From NCBI RefSeq assembly GCF_905220365.1, contig NC_061140.1, forward strand, positions 7,380,501 to 7,444,500: a stretch of 64,000 bases of DNA, written 5' to 3'. Source of the stretch: Vanessa cardui (Eukaryota > Arthropoda > Insecta > Lepidoptera > Nymphalidae). The notes beneath the pieces are model-generated. The model made no database searches. It saw only the letters and a program-made list of their open reading frames with translations, and was not told the origin of the DNA. Positions 36,176-46,935 of the stretch are shown here, one piece after another. Both the position numbers and the translations under genes were made by a program. How positions within the stretch are numbered: position 1 is the stretch's first letter; each line of letters begins with the position of its first letter.

Positions 36176-38018
36176 TTTTTTTTTATTACGCTGGAAAAAC
36201 GCTTTACGCGCTTCCCCCACGTGATGGAAAGTGGGGGGGTGTGTGGGACTCCCCGGAGCCCTGAACGCCGAGTGCGCCCAAGCACACCGGGTTTACCCAC
36301 TAAAAAACCAGCGGTACCCTCTCCGTCTTTCGGCGGACGCCACGGGATCGCTTACGCATGCTACCGTGACGCCCTGACGGTCGGCCCGCTTATACGGGCC
36401 TTCAACAGCTAGGGGGGATTCCCAGGGTACTGGGACCCTCCCTGGTCCCCACGGCGCCTATTGAGGCGGAGGGAGAAGATGCGCGTAGCGCCTTTTCCTT
36501 CTCCCCGGTCGTCGTCTGCGGAGCGAGTCAGCGGCGGCATTTTTTTCCCGCTCCCGCTCCGCTGCTTCCTTCTGCGACATGACACTTTCGCAGAAGGAGC
36601 GCATCTGTGACCAGCACACCTCGCTACCGAGCATGGTGTTGATAACGCTCGGTAGCGAGAGGTCTCCGCCCATAGTCGCCGCAAGGATGTGCCTCTGGGG
36701 CCCCCACGCAGCACACTCGTACAGGGTGTGGTACGCCGTGTCCACTGGCGCACCACACTCGTGGCAGGAGGGTGACTCCTCCCGCCGCGCTATCCCGTGT
36801 AGGTACTTACCGAAGCATCCGTGTCCGGTAAGTACCTGCGTCATTCTATACGACAGTGTGCCGTGCTTCCTCTCGACCCAGCGACTCAAGTGGGGACGGA
36901 TCGCCTCCACTGTCGCTAGGCCCGCCGTGGGAGTCCCCAGATCCTCCTGCCCGCGAGACGTGTAGCACCGCTTTTTAGCGGTGAGGGCGTCTATCCAGAT
37001 CGGGGCACCGTACAGCGCCATCGACCTCACTACGCCGGAATAAAGACGCCGGCATAGCGACCCCGGCCCTCCCACATTCGGAAGGAGGCGACCAAGAGCG
37101 GCAGCGGCGTTGATGAGCCTTGGGCCGAGATGAACAAAATGCTGCCCGAAGCTCCATCGTCCCTCCAGGATCAGGCCCAGATACTTCATCTGGGCCTGCA
37201 CCTTGATAACCGTCCCCTGGACGGTGATACGCGCCCCTCGTGGAGGTCCTTTTCGTGGACCGTGAAAGAGGAGGGCCTCCGTTTTGGATATGGAGACCCT
37301 CAAGCCCAGCATTCCCATGCGGTCCACGGTGAGAGCCGTTCCGACTTCGGCAAGGTGAGCCGCCTCCCGGAAGTCCCGTCCAATCGCCGTGACGAGAGTG
37401 TCGTCAGCATAACACAACACCCCCATCCCGGGAAGGACGGGAGCCCGCAGGAGCCAGTCGAAACCGACGTTCCATAGAATTGGGCCGAGGACCGACCCCT
37501 GTGGAACGCCGCAGCCCACTCGATGCCGGACGATCCTCCCATCGACCCCCGCCCAGAGGATCTCCCTGTCCTGGAGGTACGCCTCCAGCAGTCTCCTCAG
37601 ATAGGTCGGCACCCCATGGTATCGGAGTGCCTCCCGTATCGTCTCGAAAGGGAGACTGTTGAAGGCGTTCGCCACGTCAAGCGACACAGCCAGGACGACC
37701 TGCCCCCGGGCCACCGCTTCCGTCGTCCGAGTCTTCAGGGCATTCAGGGCGTCGACTGTCGATCGGCCCGCCCTGAATCCGTACTGCGCCTCCGAGAGAC
37801 CCGGACCGACCTCCTCGAGGTGCTGAACGAGACGGGCTGCGAGGACCTTCTCGAAGAGTTTTCCCGTCTCGTTCAGCAGCACAATTGGCCTGTATGCCGA
37901 AGGGGAATCCAACGGCCGACCTTCCTTCGGCAACAGGACCAACTTCCCTTCTTTCCAAGGCTTCGGAAACTGCCCGCTGCACAGACACTCGTCGAATAGC
38001 TCCCGGAGCATATTTCAC
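36161..38018 (-). mobile_element. R1-clade non-LTR retrotransposon, 5'-truncated
   Basis: A 15-bp target duplication GGAGCATATTTCACT (36161-36175 and 38004-38018) brackets 36176-38003. The T run after the left copy is the poly(A) tail of the minus-strand element. Its base composition is far more GC-rich than the flanks. It begins inside the reverse transcriptase domain, so it was truncated at insertion. Confidence 0.92.
36458..38003 (-). pseudogene. R1-type reverse transcriptase, truncated ORF2
   Basis: The open frame of about 515 codons starts in the RT domain. Motifs: KLVLLPKEG, SAYRPIVLLNETGKLFE, QYGFRAGRST, VSLDVANAFNSLP, GVPQGSVLGPILWN, the catalytic CYADDT (near 37400), then a C-terminal Cys/His finger (CHECGAPVDTAYHTLYEC). 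The endonuclease and start of RT are absent; the first ATG lies in the target duplication and is not native. Between GAPIWIDALTAKKR and WVERKHGTLSYRM the protein looks about 100 residues short for the clade, suggesting an internal deletion. Mostly open, so young, but dead. Confidence 0.9.
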
Positions 38019-38195
38019 TAGGCTGCTCCTTTTTTTCGTTAAAATTAGTCATAAGCAGGTTCCTTCACGATGTTTTCCTTCACCGCCGAGCACGTGAAGA
38101 ATTACAAATACAAATTAAGCACATGGAAATTCAGTGGTGCTTAACCCGTAACCATCGATTAAGATGCACACGTTCTAACCATTGGGCCATCTCTG
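38019..38195 (-). mobile_element. SINE family A, right part, split by the R1 LINE
   Basis: Carries CACGATGTTTTCCTTCACCG and the complement of the tRNA-like head (TAACCATTGGGCCATCTCTG). Together with 36101-36175 it forms one old, diverged SINE. Confidence 0.82.
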
Positions 38196-41100
38196 CACTT
38201 TGCTTTTAATAATTAAAATAAACATGTCTTTTTTTATATTCACAAACGGTGTTAATTTTTATGTAAGTATACAATTCATATATTTAACTTTTTTTTTTAA
38301 TTTAAAATATAATTTCCATTATGATTTTGTGATTGTAGAAAACTGGGTAATCCGTGCACTAAATTCAATGGTTAATGTCTAGGCTATAATTACGGTCTTT
38401 TACAAACAAAAAAAAGCTATACAATGTGGATAAATATTTTTAATAATCGATCAATAAATGTAAGGGTTACAATTACGGTTCTTTAAAAGTAAACTACTTG
38501 AGATTTTTTTTCGTATAAGTTACTATTTTAATTATTAATTTTTTTTATTTTTAATTAAGAAAGTGTTTCTTTTATACTTACTTTATTTTATTATTATTTA
38601 ACAATTCGATACAGATTATTTTTTTCAGTATTTTCTTGTTAAATTTAAAAATATAAAATTAACACTCAAATACTTATTATTTAGTATAATATAGTATATT
38701 TGTTAGCTATAAATTATTGGATTAAATTTATTATTATTAAATCATACCTGCTTATTTTATACAGGTATAGTTTAAATAAATTATTAATAAATATATATTC
38801 GCTTGCCTATAAAGGATATGTATCTACTATTTTGAAGCGGGCCTATATCCTGCATACAAAGTCCAACCTTTGCCTTTTTCGCATTATTGTATAAAAAATG
38901 TCAACATTGGATTTATAAAATATCCGTCAACGCTACAGATATGAGACAGCCTTATCAGCAAACTGAACGCGTTATTAAACTAGATATAAGATACGTAGAT
39001 CGACACCAGACTGATTGGTTATTAACAGGTGTAAGTCACTAGGCACACTGTTAGAGTAGTTAGAAGTAACTGTACTACAAACTATACTTACTGCAAAATT
39101 TATTAATAAATATACTTTGGAACTTTATTCAAAGAAACTTAACACTTAAAATTATTTTTAAATTGGTAAGTTAATATAAAAATAACATCGTTATTAGGCT
39201 TGTCTGTGTAGATACTTAGTATTGTTATGCTCTAGTATAAAGGGTGAGTGATGTGTATATGTCGCAGGTTTTATAATTAGTTTAAATAACCAACCACTGA
39301 AACTCCTAGATACTTTACTAAGCGGCGCAGCCCCCTGAATTCCCGTCATAGAATATTACAATAGAGTAACATACTAACTTATACTCTTATTTTTTATTTG
39401 CTAAAAAAGCCTGTCTCTATTTAGTCTTCTTGATCTGAAACCTTACTTAGAATGCTCCGTGCCTGAGATATTGATGCTAAAATAAATATTGTAATTTAAA
39501 TCTTACAAGTGTTTTGTTTATTTACAATTTTGAAATTAAGTCTTCGGCGCCGCGGTGTGCAGCATCCCTACGCCTTTACTTTCTTTTAAGAACATTCTAG
39601 GGGTAAGACTGATAAGGCCTTATTGAGTCAGAGTTGTCAGAAAGAGAGTCGTTATTTCAATTTATATGAGAGTTCAGTTCAGGTCGCTGGTTTAATCGCG
39701 AATTCACTTTAGAAAAGTGTTTAGGCTGTTAATGCAATGGCTTGTTTAACCAGTCGGCTGCAAATTATGTATATAACGTCTTAGTTTTTTTTTGGTCATA
39801 GCTCATTGTTTTGTGACGTCTTACACCATTGTGGTGGTGACTTCCTATCACATGCCTCCCTCTGCATATTTTATAGAAAAAATAACAAATTTTTCAGCAG
39901 TTTGTATGAACGTTAAACGAAAAGGTCACAGATATCTTTAAAGAGAATGTTGTAAAAAATCAGTTTATAGAAGTCGTTCAAAGTTAGCTAACAGAAAAGT
40001 TTTAATTGTGAGGCGTGCAAACTATGCGACGGATGCTGTTTAAGTACTCCAAGGAATTTGTTCATAAGCTTGCGGTACCGTGACACTATTTCACTTCGGC
40101 GATAGGATAATAGGTTTCAGAAAGTATACTTAAAACTTCAACTTAAATATCGAAGAATTATTGTCGGAATTGGTTTGCGAGATTGTATTAATAGATTCTT
40201 ATAAAATTAGTTAAGTGGGAATTTATTAGTATATTATTGGCATAATATTGACTCATAAACATGTATATTGACGTGAAAACTCATTTATTTTCAGGACCTT
40301 CTGAATAAATAACTTCAAAATGAAATAAAATCGTAATTTGTTTGGTGAATGTAACGGTCTGACAATTAATAAAATTCACAAATCTTAAAGTCATACAGTA
40401 GTTTAAGAAATACCGAAAGAACTATTATAAAGAGCTAAGACATCAAGAATATTTTTTTTATATATTCCTTATGTTACAGATACAGACAGAAAAAGTCGAA
40501 AATCTTAATCGTATTATATCAGATATTGATTATTAAATAAGCAACAATTATATACTATGATATCTGTCTGTCTGTATCGCTGTCTATATGTATGCTTACA
40601 TGTTTAAAATTATGCAACGAATATTGATGCAGCTTATTTAATAGATAAAGTGTTTCGAGAGGAAGGTTTTTGTATACAACACGTGACTTATATTATTAAC
40701 AAACACTGGTCATTTTAAAAGTGTCGAATATTATCTTGTAAATAAACAAATTATGTAGTATATTTAGTATCAGTATTGCGCCCGAGCGAAGCCGGGAATA
40801 ATTAAATCGTATTATTTATAAAATTCTATTTATGGCATACTTATATAATTATCTCATTAATTTGTAAATGTAAATAAATAATCAATAGGATAGTAAACAA
40901 AACAATTATTTATTGTATAAATTTATGTATTTTTATACATAATGTGCCACGTCACGCTTCAAATATATCCATTCTACAGGCTTTATTTATTACACTAACT
41001 TGGATGGACATTGCAGCACGAACTACGAAGCAGTCTCATTGCATTATTCAAGGGTTAATACCACGTAACTCATTGATTGATGACTGATACTAAACTGTAG

Positions 41101-41224
41101 CTCGGGCGAAATAGGCTTAACGTAATACTGTCGATAACAAAATAAAAATAGTTCTACAGATATATGTATATGAATAGTTATCTATACCCGCAAGTATATC
41201 TAAGTTGAAATATTACATGAAATG
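38196..41224. other. AT-rich spacer, no gene seen
   Basis: Strongly AT-rich, with one repeat D copy at about 40562-40800 (TGTCTGTATCGC... GAGCGAAGCCGGGAAT). No open frame has plausible composition. Confidence 0.5.
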
Positions 41225-41407
41225 TGTTGAATATGTGACTGATATATATAATATTCTTGATAATTATTAGAGGATAATTCCAGAGCACAATAAAAGACGT
41301 CCGTTCGGTTAAGTGTTTAATTGCGAGAGAAGGAAGCATACATGTATTTTCAATTACCCACAGATAATAAAATAACAATATATTATAAAGCTACCCCATA
41401 CATTACA
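41225..41407 (-). repeat. 3' LTR of the Gypsy element
   Basis: 183 bp, matches 45643-45825 throughout on inspection. Contains AATAAAA-type signals. Confidence 0.94.
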
Positions 41408-41487
41408 CCCTCACCCTTAATTACTTATACATTAAACCCAAATTAACTTAACCTAATTTAAAAATAAAATTATATAATATTAGTAGC

Positions 41488-43170
41488 CTAATCAAATTCG
41501 ATTCGGAATCTTTCAACTGGTTTCCTAACGCGCTGGGAACGAATCGGTGGTGGAACATCTACATGACTCTCAGTGGAAATCGATGGTGGAATAATAAGTT
41601 CCGTGTTGGATGATTTAGCCGACTCAGTCGTCGGTATTTCTAGCTGTGGTTCAGATATGGGGTGATCACTCGGCATGTTTAGGTTTTGTGGTTGCGATTT
41701 TGACGTAGATAAATCAAAGTTTACCCAACGTCTTTTTACCTGATTAATGTGTCTTTTGATAGGTGGACCGTCATCCCTACCTATGAGGTAATTTCGAGAC
41801 CCAATATAACCCTCTATTTTACCTTTTAACCATTTCTTTCCTCCCCCATAATTTCTTACCCAGACATTATCCCCTTGTTTAAATTGCCTTATTACTCCTT
41901 TTCCCCTTTCTATTTGCTTATTTTGCACCTCCCGTACTCTATCTTCCACCGCCCAATCCCTATGCAATAAGTCTAGTCTTGATCTTAGACGCCTACGTTG
42001 TAAAATCATAGCAGGTGAAAGACCCGTGGTACTTTGTTCGACGTTCCTGTAGGCTAATAAATAGGTTTGCAATGCGGCATCGATATCACAACCATCCCTT
42101 AATGATTTTTTAATTGCCCGTTTGCACAACTTAACAGCGCCTTCCGCTGCTCCATTACTAGACGGATGATATGCGGGGGCAAATGTAACCTTAATACCGT
42201 TGTTCCTCATAAAATTGGCATATTCTTTGCTCGAGAAAGGCGGCCCATTATCCGAAACTATTTCCTTAGGCAAACCGAACCTGGCGAAAGTTTCACGTAA
42301 AACTTTAATAACCACAGACGCGGTCGTATTTGGCATGTTAAAAATCTCTAACCATTTCGATGTGGAATCTATTAAGACTAAAAATGTTTTACCGTTAAGC
42401 GGTCCTAAGAAGTCAATGTGTAATCTTGACCATGGTTCCGGAATAAAAGGCCATGGCTTGATCGGAGCTTTCGGTGGTGCTGCGTTTTCCATTGCACACG
42501 TAACACACTCATTACAAGTGCGTTCAATGTCGGCGTCGATACCGGGCCACCAAACGTAACTACGTGCAATACTCTTCATTTTTACTATACCTAAATGACC
42601 AACGTGTATTTCCTTTAGTAATTCAAATGTTAATGATTTAGGTATTACTAAGCGGTATCCCCAAATTATACACCCAGCATCTAAATATAATTCATTACGG
42701 CGTACAAAATACGGCTTAAGATCTTCTTCGTCGCACGTCTTGGACCACCCAGATTGCAAATATAAAATTACTTTCTTAAGTATGTTATCCTTATTCTGAT
42801 GTTCTACTACTGTCTTTCGTGTTATAGGTAAAAAATTTTGTATGAAATTAACGTAAGTTTTCTCCTCTACTTGTAGTTTCCCTTCTTCCGTTGGAAATCT
42901 AGATAAAGCATCGGCCGCGTTCTTATTACTTTGAACGTATTCAATGTTATAATTATAACCGGCTAAAATAACGGCCCACCGTTGCATTCTGCTAGCCGCC
43001 ATTGTAGGGATACCATGCTTATCACCGAAAATAGCTACCAACGGTTTATGATCCGTACGTAACGTAAATTTCCTTCCGTATAAGTACGTGTGAAATTTTT
43101 TAATGCCATAAATTATAGCTAAAGCTTCCTTTTCTATTTGAGCATACGACTTCTCAGCAGCATTAAGCAC
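41488..43170 (-). pseudogene. Gypsy pol, 3' part: RNase H and integrase
   Basis: 560 codons, continuing the upstream frame after a frameshift at 43171-43200. It holds the rest of RNase H (LRTDHKPL, ADALSRFP), the integrase zinc-binding HH-CC (HVGHLG to CNECVTC, about residues 190-228) and a DDE core: HIDFLGP (near 253), VSDNGPP (near 305), and E in GAAEGAVK, with D,D35E spacing. The C-terminal part is basic, then Ser/Pro-rich. The first ATG is not a native start; the region is the 3' half of pol cut off from RT. Confidence 0.9.
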
Positions 43171-43184
43171 CCGAGACGCATAAG

Positions 43185-45590
43185 CTATAGGTTATATAGC
43201 TCTCCTTTAGCGGTTATATGTGAAATTACAGCCCCTACTCCATAACTACTAGCGTCAGTTGTTAGAATTAAGGGTAAGTCAGGTGAATAATGTGCTAAAA
43301 TTTCACTAGATGTTAACAATTGCTTAACCTTATTAAAAGCTATATTACTTTCTGTATTCCACTCATATTTTTTTTCTTTTTTTAATAATATATACAATGG
43401 TGCTAAAATTGTACTAATGTTTGGAACAAATCTAGCATAATACATTACTAATCCTAAAAATGAGCGCAATTCGGATACATTGTTCGGTATGCGAACCTTC
43501 TGAATTGCTTCAATCTTATTTGGGCATGTATGAACCCCTTCTTTGCTAATTACAAAACCTAAATATGTAACAGAGTCGGCAAAGAATGTACACTTATCTT
43601 TTTTAATTTTTAAACCATATTTTTGTAATCGATTAAATACCTCGTGAAGTGTCTTTAAATGTGATTGGTCGTCCTCCCCGGTAATTATCACATCGTCTAG
43701 GAAAACACCCACTCGAGGCATATCCGCAAATAGTTGTTCTAACATTCTTTGAAAAATACCTGGACTCGACGCCAAACCATAAATTAGTCTATTATACCTA
43801 AACAAACCCTTATGGGTGTTTATAACAGTGTATTTTTTTGATTCATCCAGTTCAAGCTGAGCATAGGCCTGAGACAGATCTAACTTAGTAAATTTGACAC
43901 CCCCGTGTAATTTAACTAACAGATCCTCGACTCTCGGTAACGGAAAACGATCCACCTCCAAGCACTTATTTAATGTTAATTTAAAATCACCACATACGCG
44001 TATTGTGCCGTCCTTTTTCATTACCGGTACGATCGGTGTAGCCCAGTCAGATGTAGTAACCGGCGTGATCACTCCATCCCGTACCAGCTGATCCAGCGCC
44101 CGCTCCACAGGCTCGCGAAGTGCGTAAGCGAGCGGTCGTGCGCGCATGAACACCGGCTTCGCGTCGGGTCGCAGCCGAAAACCAACCGTTCCACCATTGA
44201 ATCGTCCCAGCCCGTCCGAAAACACTTCACAATATCTGGAACTGAATTCATTAAAATTAAACAGCCTGGAATTAAAATCAATACTATTACAATTCATAAT
44301 AGGAATCTCGATCTGCAATTCGCTAATCCAGTGCCTGCCTAACAGATTCGTTTTTGCATCTTTTATAATAAATAAATCCAACGATTTCCTTTTATTTTTG
44401 TAATAAACTATAGGACTTATTTTACCAACGGGTTTTACAATTTCTCCCGTATAATATCGTAAATTTAAATCACATTTTCGAATTAAATGATGCGAAAGAT
44501 ATTTCTTATAACAATCATAACTAATGCAAGATATAGCACTGCCCGTATCTATTTCCATACAAAGAAAACATTTATCAATATTAATACTAATTGTGTATGG
44601 TGCAAATTTTTTTAAATAACTACTTATAGAAAAATTGTTTACCTCCTCACTGCCCGAGCCTTCGTTGTCTGTGCCTGCGGGACTATCCTCTTGTACGTTG
44701 TTTAATGACACCTGTCTTTGTAGTAATGGGCAAACCTTTTTTAAATGACCTTGTTTGTTGCAAACTCGACAAATATATAGTCTAAATTTACACCTATTTA
44801 CTTGATGATTTGCACCACATACGTCACACACTTGTTTAAAAGTCGTTCCCTTCTTTTGTCGTGCGAAGTCATTAATATTATTGTCGCTCCGCCTGCTAAT
44901 TATCGCTCCGCTTATGTCGCTTGTACCATTGCTTAAAACCGGTTCTCGCGTTCCTACGTTCATATATTTTTGTAAATACATTCCACGTCTCCCTGTGCCT
45001 CTATTCCTGGACGTAATCTGGTTTATGGATGCCTCCGCCTCTGGTCCGCCGTCACCTAATCTCCTGGTACGACCTTCTACCAAGGCTGCATCCGCTTCTG
45101 CCGCTTCCATTGTCACCGCGAGTTTAAACGCCGAATCGAACGTGATATTATCCTCCGCAAACATTCTTTGACGGATACAGTCACTGCTAATACCACATAC
45201 AAATTGATCCCTCAAATTTTCCAATAATGTTTTCGAACAAAAACCGCAATATTTCGTTAATTTCTTTAATGCCGCCGCATATTCCGCCACAGACTCGTCT
45301 CGTTGCACTCTTTGTCTGAATTTGAACCGCTCCGCCAATACACTCGGTTTTGGTTGAAGATGGCGTCGCATAACATCCACCAGCTCTTCATAGCTTTTCG
45401 CAGATGGTTTGACTGGTGTACATAAATTCACCATCAGTTCATACGCGTCACTACCGATCACCGTTATCAGTGTCGCTACTCGTATCGCCGGTTTCACATC
45501 GTTAACAATAAAATACTGTTCCAACCGATCCACATACAAATTCCAATCGTCCTTGCCAAGGTCGAAGTGTTCCAGTTTTCCAACCGACAT
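43185..45590 (-). CDS. Gypsy gag-protease-RT frame
   Basis: 801 codons. Gag about residues 1-240, zinc-finger region 250-285 with CRVCNKQGHLKKVC, aspartic protease MEIDTGSAIS near 348, reverse transcriptase with FTKLDLSQAYAQL and the FLDD catalytic box near 630, then the RNase H start TTDASSYGVGA. Gag and pol share one frame. It runs into a stop at the RNase H domain because of a 2-nt excess just before the stop. The start ATG lies 52 bp inside the 5' LTR, normal for this group. Confidence 0.92.
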   Translation of the reverse strand: MSVGKLEHFDLGKDDWNLYVDRLEQYFIVNDVKPAIRVATLITVIGSDAYELMVNLCTPVKPSAKSYEELVDVMRRHLQPKPSVLAERFKFRQRVQRDESVAEYAAALKKLTKYCGFCSKTLLENLRDQFVCGISSDCIRQRMFAEDNITFDSAFKLAVTMEAAEADAALVEGRTRRLGDGGPEAEASINQITSRNRGTGRRGMYLQKYMNVGTREPVLSNGTSDISGAIISRRSDNNINDFARQKKGTTFKQVCDVCGANHQVNRCKFRLYICRVCNKQGHLKKVCPLLQRQVSLNNVQEDSPAGTDNEGSGSEEVNNFSISSYLKKFAPYTISINIDKCFLCMEIDTGSAISCISYDCYKKYLSHHLIRKCDLNLRYYTGEIVKPVGKISPIVYYKNKRKSLDLFIIKDAKTNLLGRHWISELQIEIPIMNCNSIDFNSRLFNFNEFSSRYCEVFSDGLGRFNGGTVGFRLRPDAKPVFMRARPLAYALREPVERALDQLVRDGVITPVTTSDWATPIVPVMKKDGTIRVCGDFKLTLNKCLEVDRFPLPRVEDLLVKLHGGVKFTKLDLSQAYAQLELDESKKYTVINTHKGLFRYNRLIYGLASSPGIFQRMLEQLFADMPRVGVFLDDVIITGEDDQSHLKTLHEVFNRLQKYGLKIKKDKCTFFADSVTYLGFVISKEGVHTCPNKIEAIQKVRIPNNVSELRSFLGLVMYYARFVPNISTILAPLYILLKKEKKYEWNTESNIAFNKVKQLLTSSEILAHYSPDLPLILTTDASSYGVGAVISHITAKGELYNL

Positions 45591-45624
45591 AGTAATAAAT
45601 ACGATGCGTCACACACGTAGTTTC

Positions 45625-45642
45625 TTTACTACTCGTCGCCAC
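45625..45642 (-). other. Putative primer-binding site of the Gypsy element
   Basis: Minus-strand GTGGCGACGAGTAG directly follows the 5' LTR end. The TGG start fits pairing to a tRNA CCA end; the tRNA is unknown. Confidence 0.55.
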
Positions 45643-45825
45643 TGTTGAATATGTGACTGATATATATAATATTCTTGATAATTATTAGAGGATAATTCCA
45701 GAGCACAATAAAAGACGTCCGTTCGGTTAAGTGTTTAATTGCGAGAGAAGGAAGCATACATGTATTTTCAATTACCCACAGATAATAAAATAACAATATA
45801 TTATAAAGCTACCCCATACATTACA
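45643..45825 (-). repeat. 5' LTR of the Gypsy element
   Basis: 183 bp; see the element entry. It begins TGTTG and ends TTACA on the plus strand. Confidence 0.94.
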
Positions 45826-45910
45826 AAATGTAAGTACAAAAATGAAATGTAAGTAAAATGTAGCACCCGTAGACCAAGCTTATTAGGACCAAATTTGCAA
45901 AAAAAATATT

Positions 45911-46009
45911 ACTTTCGATGGAGCACAACTTTATAACAAATTACCATCTTATATAAAAAATATAAGCTCAGTTAACGGGTTCAAGCCTCAACTCTCAAAA
46001 TATATTTAG
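45911..46009 (+). pseudogene. LINE reverse transcriptase C-terminal scrap
   Basis: Reads TFDGAQLYNKLPSYIKNI and NGFKPQLSKYI then a stop. This pattern (GA.LYN.LP..IK ... FK..L..YL) is the C-terminal end of jockey/CR1-like RT proteins. It lies next to the Gypsy insertion. Confidence 0.5.
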
Positions 46010-46255
46010 AGAATACCCACTTCTGTAGCGATTAAAATACCCACAGATATTGTGTTATATTTTATTAGGTTAACTAAGTATCTATAAGGCGGATATAATT
46101 TTTGTTATTGTTACATTTATCATACTATTCTCATGTAAGTGAATCTGTCTTTTTGAGAATAAATTCTTAAACCTCAAATGTGAAGAAAAATGTAACTTGT
46201 TAAAAAATCATAGATAGTAATATCTCAGACATTGAAGTTACAAATCATCGTCATA

Positions 46256-46345
46256 GTATGAAACCAAGTCGCTTACCACTGCCTGTCCGTGTATGCTTAG
46301 ATCTTTAAAATTACGTTACGGATTTTGATACGGTTTTTTTTAACA
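46256..46345 (+). repeat. Partial repeat D
   Basis: AAGTCGCTTACCACTGCCTG to TTACGGATTTTGATACGG matches the 5' part of the copy at 20487. Confidence 0.5.
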
Positions 46346-46662
46346 TAACAAAAAACTGTACTGTATATAACAGTCATTTCAGGATTAAAACTAGTTTTGA
46401 GAAAAAATCGAAAATGTAACTATGGAGTATTTTTATGACTAGCACTGAGTTATTTTACTAGTTATTTTGATCAATAAGTAATATATTATTAAATTATTTA
46501 CTTGTTACATTGTTTTGTATATCTGCGGTATACATTCGAGAGAATAAAATTTGGAGAAGCGTTTTATCATACTATAAAGTTATCTGAATTAACTTATACG
46601 ATTTTGTTGGTTCCATAGTCGCTTGCGTGACTTACTGAGGTTTTATAGATATACTAGAGATC

Positions 46663-46935
46663 TTGGTGGTAGGGCTTTGTGCAAGCCCGTCTGGGTAGGT
46701 ACCACCCACTCATTAGTTATTCTACAGCCAAATAACAGTACTCAGTATTGTTGTGTTCCGATTTGAAGGGTGAGTGAGCCAGTGTAACTATAGGCACTAA
46801 TATAACATCTGAGTTCCCAAGGTTGGTGGCACATTGTCGATTTAAGGAATTGTAAATATTTATAATATTTCTTATAGCGTCATTGTCTATGGGTGATGGT
46901 GACTACTTAACATCAGGTGGCCCATTTGCTATACA
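46663..46935 (+). repeat. Interspersed repeat C
   Basis: Near-complete copy from GGTAGGGCTTTGTGCAAGCC to CATCAGGTGGCCCATTTGCT. Confidence 0.78.

Larger units (their letters stand above)
41225..45825 (-). mobile_element. Complete Gypsy-type LTR retrotransposon
   Basis: The 4601-bp element lies between 5-bp target duplications AAATG (41220-41224 and 45826-45830). LTRs at 41225-41407 and 45643-45825 are 183 bp each, start TGTTG and end TTACA, and appear identical by eye. A purine-rich tract next to the 3' LTR (41408-41418 on the plus strand reads CCCTCACCCTT) is a good polypurine primer. After the 5' LTR, minus-strand GTGGCGACGAGTAG is a likely primer-binding site; its tRNA is not identified. 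The domain order PR-RT-RH-IN is Gypsy/Metaviridae type. No env-like frame. Confidence 0.95.

Noticed and set aside
36409..37999. Several overlapping frames on both strands of the R1 element
   Set aside because: Only the long minus frame carries RT motifs; the others are GC-driven shadows.
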